64,000 nucleotides of DNA from JAWKTM01 sp041399085. Lineage in GTDB: Bacteria; Planctomycetota; Planctomycetia; Pirellulales; Pirellulaceae. The notes under the pieces were generated by a model that did not search any database, was not told where the DNA came from, and worked only from the letters and a program-made list of their open reading frames with translations. Position 1 is the stretch's first letter, and every line of letters begins with the position of its first letter. The translations under genes and the position numbers were made by a program. Below, one piece after another: positions 18,674-27,815 of the stretch. Location: positions 1 through 64,000 of the forward strand of contig JAWKTM010000023.1 in assembly GCA_041399085.1 (NCBI GenBank). The letters are read 5' to 3'.

Positions 18674-19630
18674 TCACTGTTGCCGAATGCTGATCGCGGT
18701 GCCTTTTCCCAAGACAATATGATCCAGCACTTCAATTCCGAGCAGCTTGCCTGCCTCGGTCAACTGATTCGTCACCGCATGGTCTTCGCGACTGGGCGTT
18801 GGGTCGCCGGAGGGATGGTTATGAACCAACAACACGGACGAGGCCGCATCCTTGATTGCCGGCCGAAACACCTCGCGAGGATGAACCAAACTGGCATCGA
18901 GCGTTCCCACGGTGATGCGATGGGTGTCAATCACATGATTCTTGGTATTGAGTGTAACAATGTGAAACTCTTCTTGTTTAGCGTCGCTGGCCAAGCGCGC
19001 GAAACGCTGGCGGCAATAGGCAATGGCATCCGTGGGGCTACAGATCGACTCCACGCGTTGTGGCTCGGAGCACGCCGCCACTCGCCGCCCCAATTCGATG
19101 CCAGCCATAATCTGGCAATAAGCGGTTTTCTCGACGGCCGGACTAATTGCCTTTAATTCCGCTCGTCCCGCCGCAACGAGATCCGCAAGCCGACCATCAT
19201 ATCGCTGGGCCAGTTTCTGGCCCGCGGTGACGGCGGATTCGCCGGGCCTCCCGCTACGGATCAGGATTGCCAGCAATTCGGCCACCTTCAATTGCTCGGG
19301 CCCCACGGCCAGCAATCGCTCGCGAGGCCGATCTTGCTCGGGCGCGGTTTTCACTTGGTTGCCGAACAGCTTGTCGTCTAACCATCGCTGGGGCGAAAAG
19401 CTGCCACGATCCGTATTCCAGCAGTAGGTGTCGGGCGTCGCCTCTCGCAACAACCAACCGTCCGTCAATAACTCGTTGACGACCTTAGTCACAAACGCCG
19501 GCCGCTCGGGCGTACATGACTGCTTTACGTCCGCGACGGAGAACTGCTGCTGCTCGCAGACAAGTTCAATCACGGCTCGATATCTCTCATAGCGAACCGC
19601 CGAGGAACTCTTGGCTGTCTTTGCATTCAT
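18674..19630 (-). CDS. radC: RadC-family JAB-domain protein with N-terminal extension
   Basis: 318 residues, longer than the usual 220-230. The C-terminal JAB/MPN domain carries the JAMM metal site (HPREVF followed by LLVHNHPSGDPTPSREDH), and the central region has the RadC helix-hairpin-helix-like segment (ELLAILIRSGRPGESAVTAG). The first 80 residues are extra and look like a winged-helix fold (VRYERYRAVIELVCEQQQFS, then KVVNELLTDGWLLRE). RadC proteins were linked to DNA repair, but their real role is unclear; JAB domains are often deubiquitinase-like hydrolases. Intact, convergent with the upstream methyltransferase-like gene. Confidence 0.88.
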   Translation of the reverse strand: MNAKTAKSSSAVRYERYRAVIELVCEQQQFSVADVKQSCTPERPAFVTKVVNELLTDGWLLREATPDTYCWNTDRGSFSPQRWLDDKLFGNQVKTAPEQDRPRERLLAVGPEQLKVAELLAILIRSGRPGESAVTAGQKLAQRYDGRLADLVAAGRAELKAISPAVEKTAYCQIMAGIELGRRVAACSEPQRVESICSPTDAIAYCRQRFARLASDAKQEEFHIVTLNTKNHVIDTHRITVGTLDASLVHPREVFRPAIKDAASSVLLVHNHPSGDPTPSREDHAVTNQLTEAGKLLGIEVLDHIVLGKGTAISIRQQ

Positions 19631-19800
19631 GGCTTCGTCTCACAGCATTGCCATTCCCATGCTTGCGAATAGACGGCGAATCCAATGGCGCCAGTTGGCG
19701 TCCGCGCCGTATACCGATAGCCAAATGTATACCTTCATTCTCTGCCGGTTTCCACCGGTTGAAGGCTTCGGGCAAGGTGTGGCCGAGAAAGTATTCGCCG

Positions 19801-20193
19801 TTACCGCCGATCGCGGTAACGAGGCGTCGTGACGATGCGAAACTCGTCCGAGTTGGCTTGCGCAGCTTCGGTCTGGTTTTGTCGCAGAACTCCCAGCAGC
19901 CCCCGAAGCACGCCTGGATCGAGACCGCCGTCGGACACGCCATCCAATCCGTCAATCTCTGTTAGCAAATCTTGCACGTCGTCCAAGCTCAACGTCTGTG
20001 TCTCGCTAAGACGTTTCAAGATGGTAGTCACCACGAGAGTTAGAAACTTCAACTCCTGCCGCAACTCGGCGATCTCACCCGCTTGTGGATCGGGCAATGT
20101 CACGGGTCGAGACGACGATGAACTTCGTTGAGCGATGCGACGCAGGTGTGCCGCTTGGGCTTGTTCCGGGAAGAAGAAGTCGAACATATCCAT
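19801..20193 (-). CDS. Conserved hypothetical coiled-coil protein
   Basis: A 130-residue protein, MDMFDFFFPEQAQAAHLRRI at the start, with a predicted coiled region (EIAELRQELKFLTLVVTTIL) in the middle and a polar tail. No catalytic motif and no membrane segment of sufficient length. It lies 48 bases downstream of the metallo-beta-lactamase gene on the same strand and is probably co-transcribed with it. Function unknown. Confidence 0.65.
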   Translation of the reverse strand: MDMFDFFFPEQAQAAHLRRIAQRSSSSSRPVTLPDPQAGEIAELRQELKFLTLVVTTILKRLSETQTLSLDDVQDLLTEIDGLDGVSDGGLDPGVLRGLLGVLRQNQTEAAQANSDEFRIVTTPRYRDRR

Positions 20194-20241
20194 GAGATTG
20201 ACCTAAATAAACGACGCGATCGCGTGGACCTGAATCGACCC

Positions 20242-21024
20242 TTAAGACGGAAGTTTGCCAGCGGCAATTTCGTCTTCCCATTCATCCATCAGAGGCCAGT
20301 CAATCGCGCAGGTACCGAAGTCGGCCATGTGCATATAGCCTTCCAGACGCGCAATGGTTTGATCGAGCAACGCGTCGTCCTTGCGAAAAATCGGACCGTG
20401 GCTCGGCAATAGCCACTGCACGTCGCTCTTGCGAATACGCCGCAAGGAACTCACGAACTTCGTCAAATCGCTACCATGATGCGCGTCAATCGCGCCCACA
20501 CAACCATCGCGATAGATGTTATCGCCGCTGAACAGCAGGTCGCCCATGCGGAACGAAAGCTGGCTGTCGGTATGCCCCGGCGTGAGCCACACATCTAACT
20601 TGAGTTCGCCGACCGTGAGTTGTTGGCCATCATCGATCAATTCGTCCACTTCGACCGGCGGCATTTCCAGACGAATGCCTTGGGCCTCAATCTCCGCAAA
20701 CGTTCTCAGTTTGTCGCCGGAGGCCAGCGGACCGGCGGCTTTGGGATGAGCCAGCACCGGAGCTCGCAGCAACGCCTTGGCTTTGGCCAAACCTTGAATG
20801 TGATCCACATCGGCATGCGTGGCGATCAGCGCCTTGCATTGCGACAAGGGAAAATCCATTTGCCGAATCAGTTCGACGATCTCATCCACATTTTCCTCAT
20901 AGCCAATGTCAATCAACATCCATTCATTTTGATCGAACACCAAGTAGACATTGCAACCAATAATATGTCCGGCTTGAAAGTTGATCTCGATGACATTTGG
21001 GAAAATCGTTTTGCGGCTGAGCAT
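20242..21024 (-). CDS. Metallo-beta-lactamase-fold hydrolase
   Basis: About 260 residues with the MBL fold: strand NVYLVFDQNEWMLIDIG, the metal motif THADVDHIQG, a later His in WLTPGHTDSQLSF, Asp in LLFSGDNIYRDGCVG and the last His in LLPSHGP. In the usual HxHxDH motif the second His is replaced by Asp (HADVDH), which should change the first metal site. Such proteins include glyoxalase II and many hydrolases; the substrate cannot be inferred. ATG 21024 is chosen; the frame continues upstream without similarity. Probably an operon with the 130-residue protein downstream. Confidence 0.85.
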   Translation of the reverse strand: MLSRKTIFPNVIEINFQAGHIIGCNVYLVFDQNEWMLIDIGYEENVDEIVELIRQMDFPLSQCKALIATHADVDHIQGLAKAKALLRAPVLAHPKAAGPLASGDKLRTFAEIEAQGIRLEMPPVEVDELIDDGQQLTVGELKLDVWLTPGHTDSQLSFRMGDLLFSGDNIYRDGCVGAIDAHHGSDLTKFVSSLRRIRKSDVQWLLPSHGPIFRKDDALLDQTIARLEGYMHMADFGTCAIDWPLMDEWEDEIAAGKLPS

Positions 21025-21124
21025 GACTGCCTGGCTTGCTGAAGATGGACTGGCTTGAGGAGCTGAATCGAGCGAGTTTCGCGAGCCTATTGACCGACCC
21101 CACCCGCGAAAACGCGTCTGGATT

Positions 21125-22024
21125 CTAGGTCTCGCCTCCCAGTCGTTCAACCGCGTCGGCCAGGCCGTGACGGTAGGTGGGGTAATGGAAACGGATTGGC
21201 AATTCTTGCGTGAGGCGTTGGTTGCTGATTCGTTTGTCGCCGGTGGAACGGCGCGAGTTGGGTGACTTGGTTTCTGGGGCGGAGGCGGCTGGAACGGCGT
21301 CCGCGAATTGAAATGTAGGAGGCGGCGCATCGAGTAAGCGCGATAGTTCGGCATAGTAGTCGGCTCGCAGCGCCGGGTTGCCGTCGGAGACGGTGTAGAG
21401 TTTGGGCAAAGAGAGGTCCGCGGCGGCGACAGTGACCACGATGTCGGCGGCGTCTTCGACTTGGATCAGATTCAAATAGCTGTCCGGGGTGGCCGCGATC
21501 GGTTTGCCGGCCAACAGATCCGCGCGGCGCGGGATGCGATCCGGGCCATAGATTCCAGCCAATCGCAAGATGATCGCTCGTTGCCCGAGCGGATGCCCGG
21601 TCAGAAGTTGTTCGGCGGCCAGACAGGCTCGACCCCCGTCGCGATTTGGTTCCGCGGGCGAATCTTCGTCGACCCACTGGCCGTCGTTTTGCGAATAGAC
21701 GCCCGTCGAGCTGATATAGATCAATCGCCCAGTGTTGGCCGGCAGACGGTCGAGCGTTCGCGCCAGGCCATCGACATAAACCGAATGGATCGGATGATTG
21801 GCCGAGCGGTCGTAGCCGACGGCGAACAGAACCGTGTCGGCGTGGGGAAGTTCCTCGACCGACTCATTCGTCACGTCCCATACGACCGGCCGCATACCGG
21901 CTTGTCGTAACGATTCTGCTCGTTCGGCCGAGCGGGTGACGGCCCAAACGTCGTCGCCAGCGTCGAGCCAGCGGTTGGCTACTCGGCGGCCGAGATAGCC
22001 GCAACCCAGAATAAGTCGCCTCAT
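21125..22024 (-). CDS. NAD(P)-dependent epimerase/dehydratase-like protein (extended SDR, YeeZ type)
   Basis: 299 residues. The N-terminus LILGCGYLGRRVANRWL is a Rossmann GxGxxG motif, followed by the AVTRSAERAE segment typical of the YeeZ-like SDR group. Further landmarks are FAVGYDRS and YISSTGVYSQNDG, with the Tyr of the SDR active site but without a standard YxxxK. The substrate is a nucleotide sugar or similar compound by analogy only. It is complete and starts with ATG at 22024. Confidence 0.85.
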   Translation of the reverse strand: MRRLILGCGYLGRRVANRWLDAGDDVWAVTRSAERAESLRQAGMRPVVWDVTNESVEELPHADTVLFAVGYDRSANHPIHSVYVDGLARTLDRLPANTGRLIYISSTGVYSQNDGQWVDEDSPAEPNRDGGRACLAAEQLLTGHPLGQRAIILRLAGIYGPDRIPRRADLLAGKPIAATPDSYLNLIQVEDAADIVVTVAAADLSLPKLYTVSDGNPALRADYYAELSRLLDAPPPTFQFADAVPAASAPETKSPNSRRSTGDKRISNQRLTQELPIRFHYPTYRHGLADAVERLGGET

Positions 22025-22358
22025 TGTTATGCTTTTCTTGGCCCGCCGTTGTCGACCGGACCTGGCAAAAGTTTGGGGAATCCTGAACTAAATGCCGACC
22101 GCGCGCGTGACTTCGCGACCGAGCCGACGTTAAAATGGTAGCACTGCCGACAGCGGGCGAAAGCGACTCGCCTATCGGCGGAACTTGGGAAAATCAGCCG
22201 GCATCCAAACGCCGCGGACTTCCCTCGGCACACGCGGAACACGGGATTTGCCGCGCTGTGTATGATTACGAGGCACATTCGGCGAACGGCCTTGTTCGCC
22301 GATGCGGAAAAGCGGCCACGTTACTCCTCCACCGCCATATCGGCTTGTCCCGGACGAC

Positions 22359-23558
22359 ATGATGAAGCAACGCAGGCAACCAGATCACCCCGTGCGCCGG
22401 TCGCTACGATCGGCGTTGTTCATGAGTTGTTGGCTCGCCGTGTTGAGCTGCCCGTTGTTCGCGGCGGCTCAAGCTCCCGCGTTGCCTCGACCCGCAATCG
22501 GCAGGCCGACCCTGCAAAAGCCGGCGGCTCAGGCTCCATCCAGCCCAGCGTCCACCACGAATCCTGCAACGCGTCTGCAACCACCCGCGGTTCCGACGCC
22601 ACCCGCTCAAAGCGAGCCGATTCAGCCTGGCATCAGCCGCGAACGCTTGACCGCGATCTTCTCCGGCGAAGTGCCGACTAGTGTCGCGGAACTGCGAGCG
22701 ATGGAGGTCAAGCAGCAAGCGCTTATTCAGCAGGCTTTGGCCAGCACCGTGGCCGTGCAGATCGGTCCGGCTCATGGCAGCGGTGTGCTCGTCAGCGGCG
22801 ACGGCTACGTGCTGACTGCTTCGCATGTGGCGGGCGAGCCGGGACGGAAAGCCACGATTGTGATGCCGGACGGACGCCGCGTGAAGGCAACCACGCTGGG
22901 CATGAATCGCAACATCGACGCGGGCGTCATCAAGATCGACAGTCATCCAGATGGCGAAGGCGCCGTATGGACTCACGCACCAATCGGCCAGTCCGGCAGC
23001 TTGAAGGTCGGCGCTTGGTGTTTGGCCACGGGGCATCCCGGCGGTTGGCAAACCGATCGCGGTCCGGTGGCTCGCGTGGGCCGCGTGCTGTCCAATTCCG
23101 ACACGGTGATCGTCACGGATTGTACGCTGTTGGGCGGCGATTCCGGCGGACCGCTGTTTGACATGGAAGGTCGCGTGATCGGCATTCACAGCCGCATCAC
23201 GAACGAGCTGACGGAAAACATGCACGTACCGATCGACGGCTATCGCGAATCTTGGAAGCGAATGGTCGCCAGCGAGAAATGGGGCCATCTGCCAGGATTC
23301 GGTCCGGTAATTGGCGTGCAAGGCGATCCGAACGCGGCCAGCGCGATCGTGACCGGCGTCGTGCCAGGGTCGCCGGCCGCCAAAGCAGGCATTCGCGTGA
23401 ACGACGTGGTCGTGGATTTCGACGGCGCGGCGGTCGCGGATTTTGAATCGTTGCGATCCCAAGTTTGGTTGCATGATCCAGGAGATCGTGTGACCGTGCG
23501 GTTGCGGCGCGAGGGAGAGATGTTGGAAGTCAGTTTGGTGGTCGGCCGTCAACGTTGA
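22359..23558 (+). CDS. Exported trypsin-like serine protease with PDZ domain (HtrA/Deg type)
   Basis: About 399 residues with a signal peptide (RSALFMSCWLAVLSCPLFAA), a Pro-rich linker, a trypsin-fold protease and one C-terminal PDZ domain. The catalytic triad is complete: His156 in LTASHVAG, Asp187 in NIDAGVIKID and Ser262 in GGDSGGPLFD. The PDZ domain follows (SAIVTGVVPGSPAAKAGIRV, DFDGAAVADFESL). Such proteases handle misfolded envelope proteins. ATG 22359 or 22362 is the likely start. It is followed 73 bases downstream by a related protein that has lost the catalytic residues. Confidence 0.93.
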   Translation: MMKQRRQPDHPVRRSLRSALFMSCWLAVLSCPLFAAAQAPALPRPAIGRPTLQKPAAQAPSSPASTTNPATRLQPPAVPTPPAQSEPIQPGISRERLTAIFSGEVPTSVAELRAMEVKQQALIQQALASTVAVQIGPAHGSGVLVSGDGYVLTASHVAGEPGRKATIVMPDGRRVKATTLGMNRNIDAGVIKIDSHPDGEGAVWTHAPIGQSGSLKVGAWCLATGHPGGWQTDRGPVARVGRVLSNSDTVIVTDCTLLGGDSGGPLFDMEGRVIGIHSRITNELTENMHVPIDGYRESWKRMVASEKWGHLPGFGPVIGVQGDPNAASAIVTGVVPGSPAAKAGIRVNDVVVDFDGAAVADFESLRSQVWLHDPGDRVTVRLRREGEMLEVSLVVGRQR

Positions 23559-23631
23559 TGCGTCTTCGGCGACACACGGCTCAAGTGACTTGCTAGTTCG
23601 ACAAACGATTGTTCGGGACGGAGGATCCGAA

Positions 23632-24687
23632 GTGAGACGGCTTAGCTTTGCACGACATCCTTGGTTGGCCGGCGCCATGTTGGCCTTGACGTTGGCGGGC
23701 GCGATTTCGGTTCCGCAATCCGCGTGGGCTCAACGCTCGCGGCAATCGCTGTATCGACTGAACTACGCCGCGCCGCGCAACGACGAAGTTGTCCGGCGGG
23801 CGTTTCGCGAAGTGGTGGCCGAGCCGAGTCGTAGCATGGTTCGCGTGCTGTGCGACAACCGTTCATCGGCGCTCGGCGTTGTGGTCGACTCGACCGGTTA
23901 CGTGCTGACGAAGAACAGCCAAATTCACGGCGAGATTCAATGCCATTTGTCCGACAACCGCCGACTGCCGGCCGAAGTCGTGGCTGTGGATGCCGACTTC
24001 GACGTGACTTTGCTGAAGGTCGATTTTGGCGATCGGCCGCTGCCGGCAATTCGCTGGAACACGTCCACTCAACCGACGCTCGGCGCTTGGCTGGCCACGC
24101 CCAGCTTGTCCGCGTTGCCGGTTTCCGTCGGCGTCGTAAGCGCCCAGACTCGTCGAATTCAATCCGGACGAGGTCTGCTGGGGATCATGATGGGCGCCGG
24201 CGAAATCGGGCCGTTTGTCGAGAAGGTGATACCAGGCAGTGGCGCGGAGCAAGCCGGCCTGCGCGTGGCCGACGTGATCTTGCGAGTCGGCGAGCGGCAG
24301 ATTCGCACGCCCGATGCGTTGCAGGATGCGATCCGCGACTTCAAACCGGGCGACCGGCTGACGCTGACGGTTCAACGGGGCGACAACCAAATGGATATCA
24401 CGGCGGTGCTGCGGACGCTGAATCAGATTCAAAGCCACGGCGAGTCGACCGTGTCGGTGGATGGTCCGATTAGCGAACGATCGACCGGCTTTCCGCTGGC
24501 GATGCAACACGATTCGGTGCTGGATCCGGCCGATTGCGGCGGAGTGATTGTGAACTTGAGTGGCGAGGCCGTGGGGCTGAACATCGCCCGCGCGGATCGA
24601 GTATCGACCTATGCGATTCCGGCCTCGGCGGTGGTCCCGTTGATCGCTCGCCTGAAATCCGGCACACTAGCGGCCGCTGGCAGCTAA
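23632..24687 (+). CDS. Pseudo-protease of the trypsin/PDZ family
   Basis: 351 residues with a signal peptide (AMLALTLAGAISVPQSAWA). The first protease half is recognisable, but the His motif TAxH is replaced by TKNS (93-96), while the Asp region DADFDVTLLKVD remains. A PDZ domain (about 180-262) comes next, and the strand that normally carries the serine, DPADCGGVIVNLSGEAVGLN, lies after the PDZ and has Cys302 in place of Ser. The PDZ is thus inserted inside the protease fold. The GTG at 23632 with GGAGG eight bases upstream is the best start. It probably binds substrates or regulates the active protease encoded just upstream. Confidence 0.85.
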   Translation: MRRLSFARHPWLAGAMLALTLAGAISVPQSAWAQRSRQSLYRLNYAAPRNDEVVRRAFREVVAEPSRSMVRVLCDNRSSALGVVVDSTGYVLTKNSQIHGEIQCHLSDNRRLPAEVVAVDADFDVTLLKVDFGDRPLPAIRWNTSTQPTLGAWLATPSLSALPVSVGVVSAQTRRIQSGRGLLGIMMGAGEIGPFVEKVIPGSGAEQAGLRVADVILRVGERQIRTPDALQDAIRDFKPGDRLTLTVQRGDNQMDITAVLRTLNQIQSHGESTVSVDGPISERSTGFPLAMQHDSVLDPADCGGVIVNLSGEAVGLNIARADRVSTYAIPASAVVPLIARLKSGTLAAAGS

Positions 24688-24771
24688 CGTTCGGTCAATG
24701 TCCACGATGCAAACCGCGCTGCCATTGGTTTCGCCACGGGCCGTCCTTTGCAAGTTTCGAGAACATCATCC

Positions 24772-25047
24772 ATGCCGGAACGATTGGAACGCCTACGTGC
24801 TTTGGTGCGGGAATTGGAAGCCGAGTTGGAGCGGCTCGACGAGATCGATCCCGAAACTCGCGACGTTCTTCGCGAAGCGGCCAGCGAAATCGACGACGCG
24901 CTGGCCGAGCAAAGTCCCGAGCAGTTGCGGCCTCGAACCCTAACCGAGCGGCTGACGGAAACCGTCGAGTCGATCGAGGCTTCGCATCCCACGCTGGCCG
25001 CCGTCGTCAATCGAATGGCCGACGCCTTGGGCCAACTCGGCATCTAG
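24772..25047 (+). CDS. DUF4404-like small coiled-coil protein
   Basis: A 91-residue, mostly helical, acidic protein: MPERLERLRALVRELEAELE, then DPETRDVLREAASEIDDALA and a C-terminal helix SHPTLAAVVNRMADALGQLG. Length and pattern match DUF4404, a family of unknown function common in bacteria. ATG 24772 is chosen over an upstream frame start at 24748. It follows the pseudo-protease in the same direction and converges with an SDR gene. Confidence 0.75.
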   Translation: MPERLERLRALVRELEAELERLDEIDPETRDVLREAASEIDDALAEQSPEQLRPRTLTERLTETVESIEASHPTLAAVVNRMADALGQLGI

Positions 25048-25057
25048 AAACTAACGG

Positions 25058-25828
25058 CTAGACAAACACCGTCCCGCCGCAGACGTTGATCGCTTGGCCA
25101 TTGATTCCGCTGGCGGCGTCTTCGGCCAGAAAGCCGACGAGCGCTCCCATTTCGTCCGGCAGCAGTCGCCGGCCCAACGGCGAGGCATCGGCTTCGAGCT
25201 GCTCGAATGATTTTCCCAGCCGAGCGGAGTCGTATTGCAGCCGCTTATCGTTCAACTCGGTCGCCGTCACGCCAGGGCAAACCGCATTTGCCGTGATGCC
25301 CTTGTCGGCCATCTCCTTGGCTGTCACCTTGGTCAAACCGGTCAACGCATGTTTGCTGACCACATACGCCGCCGCGTGCATCGCTGGCACTTTGCAATTG
25401 ATCGACGAGATATTGATGATTCGTCCCCAACCGGCGGCGATCATGTCGGGCAGCACCAGCTTGGTCAACAGATAAGGCGCCGTCACGTTCACCGCCATCG
25501 TCAGATGCCAGAACTCGTCGTCGAAATCCAACAGCGGCTGTGGCGCTTGGCTGCTGCCGATCCCCGCGTTGTTGACCAGGATTTCGATCGGGCCCAACGC
25601 CTGCTTGACTCGCGCGTGGATGCGAGCCGGCGCGGCGGGATCGGACAAGTCATCCGCAATCGCCACCGCACGTCCGCCAGCCGCCGCAACCTCTTGGACC
25701 AACGACTCCAACTGCGATTCGGTGCGAGCCGTCACGGCGACCCGAGCTCCGCGGCGAGCCAACTCCAATGCCGAGCTGCGGCCGATGCCGCGCCCCGCTC
25801 CAGTAACCAAGGCAACTCGATTATTCAT
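25058..25828 (-). CDS. Short-chain dehydrogenase/reductase (SDR)
   Basis: 256 residues, a classical SDR: cofactor motif TGAGRGIGRSSALELA, NNAGIG, catalytic Ser in INISSINCK and YVVSK with the Tyr and Lys, then NAVCPGVTATEL. The C-terminus DAASGINGQAINVCGGTVFV is typical. Closest groups are 3-hydroxybutyrate or 3-oxoacyl-ACP reductases; the substrate is not decided by sequence. Nothing is missing. It is divergent from the nfeD-floA operon. Confidence 0.9.
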   Translation of the reverse strand: MNNRVALVTGAGRGIGRSSALELARRGARVAVTARTESQLESLVQEVAAAGGRAVAIADDLSDPAAPARIHARVKQALGPIEILVNNAGIGSSQAPQPLLDFDDEFWHLTMAVNVTAPYLLTKLVLPDMIAAGWGRIINISSINCKVPAMHAAAYVVSKHALTGLTKVTAKEMADKGITANAVCPGVTATELNDKRLQYDSARLGKSFEQLEADASPLGRRLLPDEMGALVGFLAEDAASGINGQAINVCGGTVFV

Positions 25829-25928
25829 GTTTCCGGTCTACGATGTGCGTTGTCGAAAGAAGCGTCTGAAACAGACAGCGGTTGATGCCGTCTGATAACG
25901 CCAGCAGTTTTACTCTCCATGCCCGATC

Positions 25929-25957
25929 GACGCAAACACCGCGACCCGCGATATAAT
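25929..25957 (+). promoter_or_regulatory. Candidate promoter of the nfeD-floA operon
   Basis: A perfect TATAAT at 25952-25957 lies 38 bases before the nfeD ATG. The -35 region (around TCGACG, 25927-25932, or GACGCA at 25929) is a weak match. A very good Shine-Dalgarno GGAGGAG at 25982-25988 follows. Confidence 0.45.
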
Positions 25958-25995
25958 GGCTCGCCGAACGAACTGCTTCCCGGAGGAGCGTCGAA

Positions 25996-26601
25996 ATGGA
26001 TCCGTTGATTTGGGCCGTCATACTGCTGTTGGTTGGTTTGACCCTGATCGTGCTTGAGTTGTTCGTGCCGTCGGGCGGCGTGATCGGCGTGCTGTCGGCC
26101 GCCGCGATTTTGGGAGCGATCGTCGTGGCCTTCAGCGGCGGGCCGAAATCGGGCGTCGCGATTTTGATTGCCAGCTTGGTAATCGTGCCGACGCTGATCG
26201 CGTTCATGATCCGTGTCTGGCCCGAGACGCCGCTGGGGCGAATGATTTTGATCCGGTTACCCGAAGACCAAGATGAAGTGCTGCCCGACTCGGACTATCG
26301 GCGCGAGCTGAAAGGTTTGGTCGGGCGGATCGGTCGAGTTCGCTCGCCAATGCGGCCCAGCGGTCTAATCGAAATCGACGGCCGCACCTACGATGCCACC
26401 AGTCCTGGCCTGTCGCTCGAAGTTGGCGAACCGATCGAAGTGGCTTCGCTGAGTATGAATCGGCTGGTCGTGCGACCGTGTGAATTCGCAACCGACCCGG
26501 CAACTCGTTCGCCGGCCGCCGTGCCCGTCGCCAGCGACGATCCGCTGTCGCAACCGATCGAACAATTCGGCATCGAGCCGCTCGACGATCCGTTGGCTTG
26601 A
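25996..26601 (+). CDS. NfeD-family membrane protein
   Basis: 201 residues. Two or three hydrophobic helices at the N-terminus (LIWAVILLLVGLTLIVLELF and following) are followed by a C-terminal OB-fold domain (LKGLVGRIGRVRSPMRPSGL, IEIDGRTYDA, VGEPIEVAS) and an acidic tail. NfeD proteins accompany flotillins and are thought to help assemble membrane microdomains; here floA follows 125 bases downstream. The start is ATG 25996, with GGAGGAG seven bases upstream. Confidence 0.9.
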   Translation: MDPLIWAVILLLVGLTLIVLELFVPSGGVIGVLSAAAILGAIVVAFSGGPKSGVAILIASLVIVPTLIAFMIRVWPETPLGRMILIRLPEDQDEVLPDSDYRRELKGLVGRIGRVRSPMRPSGLIEIDGRTYDATSPGLSLEVGEPIEVASLSMNRLVVRPCEFATDPATRSPAAVPVASDDPLSQPIEQFGIEPLDDPLA

Positions 26602-26726
26602 CAACCAAGCCCGCTTGCTTGACAGCAGACTGTCGGGGTGATACCACTCTGCTAAAGTGTTCCTTTGGTCGAGGTCAAAAACGACTTCGTGACTGTCTGG
26701 CCAAGCTTTGAATAAGGGAGTTTGCC

Positions 26727-27806
26727 TTGTCGCGCAACGTTGACGGATTGCTGCTGGCCGACAGCGTGCTGCTGGGCCAAGGGCTGTCGGCTCAAGCCGC
26801 GAGCCTGCTGGTAGTCACGGTTCTCGTCGTGGTCGTGTTGCTGGTTGTCTTCGCGGTCTTCGCGTCGTACTTCAAGCTTTGGATTCAATCGGTGCTCACC
26901 GGCGCCAGTGTCACAATCTTCGATCTGCTCGGAATGACGTTCCGCAAGGTCAACGCCAAAGTGATCGTGACCAGCAAGATCATGGCGGTCCAAGCGGGAT
27001 TGAACGAAGACACGGGCATCACGAGCAAAGCCCTGGAAGCTCACTTCTTGGCCGGCGGCAACGTGCCGTTGGTGATTCGTTCGTTGATCGCGGCTCGCAA
27101 AGCCAAAATCGTGGATCTGACGTTCCGCGAAGCGACGGCCATCGACTTGGCGGGCCGAAACGTGCTCGAAGCGGTCCAGACCAGCGTTTACCCCAAAGTG
27201 ATCGACTGCCCGGCTCGCGGATCGGCCAAACATTCGTTGGACGCCGTGGCCAAAGACGGCATTCAGCTCAAGGTGAAAGCCCGCGTAACGGTGCGAGCCA
27301 ACTTGCAACAGTTGATCGGCGGCGCCACCGAGGAAACGATCATCGCCCGCGTCGGCGAAGGCATCGTCAGCGCGATCGGCTCGGCGGAGTCGCACGCCCA
27401 CGTTCTGGAGAATCCCGACATGATCTCCAAAGCCGTGCTGGCGAAGCGGCTCGATTCGCAAACGGCGTTCGAGATCGTTTCGATCGACATCGCGGATATC
27501 GACGTTGGCGAGAACATCGGAGCTCGCTTGGATGCCGATCGGGCCGAAGCCGACACGCGCGTGGCTCGGGCTCAAGCCGAAGGCCGCCGCGCGATGGCGG
27601 TCGCGGCGGAACAAGAGAAGTCGGCCATGATCGAAGAGAGCCGCGCGAAGCTGGTCGAGGCCGAGGCCGAAGTTCCCAAAGCGATGGCCGAAGCGTTTCG
27701 CACCGGCCGACTCGGAATCATGGACTATTATCAATTGCGAAACGTCGACGCCGATACCAACATGCGGCGAGCGATCGCCAGCGCCGGCGCGACTGCCGCC
27801 AAATAG
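26727..27806 (+). CDS. floA: Flotillin-like protein FloA
   Basis: 359 residues. One membrane segment (LLVVTVLVVVVLLVVFAVFA) is followed by the family-specific region (FRKVNAKVIVTSKIMAVQAG, EAHFLAGGNVPLVIRSLIAA) and an SPFH-like domain, then an Ala/Glu-rich coiled coil (DADRAEADTRVARAQAEGRR). FloA scaffolds functional membrane microdomains with NfeD. The TTG at 26727 is the start, with AAGGGAG seven bases upstream. Length and sequence match the UPF0365 group throughout. The next gene begins nine bases after its stop. Confidence 0.95.
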   Translation: MSRNVDGLLLADSVLLGQGLSAQAASLLVVTVLVVVVLLVVFAVFASYFKLWIQSVLTGASVTIFDLLGMTFRKVNAKVIVTSKIMAVQAGLNEDTGITSKALEAHFLAGGNVPLVIRSLIAARKAKIVDLTFREATAIDLAGRNVLEAVQTSVYPKVIDCPARGSAKHSLDAVAKDGIQLKVKARVTVRANLQQLIGGATEETIIARVGEGIVSAIGSAESHAHVLENPDMISKAVLAKRLDSQTAFEIVSIDIADIDVGENIGARLDADRAEADTRVARAQAEGRRAMAVAAEQEKSAMIEESRAKLVEAEAEVPKAMAEAFRTGRLGIMDYYQLRNVDADTNMRRAIASAGATAAK

Positions 27807-27815
27807 CGAGCCATC

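Noticed and set aside
19587..19955. 122-residue minus-strand frame upstream of the coiled-coil protein
   Set aside because: Overlaps both radC and the 130-residue gene in other frames and shows no domain.
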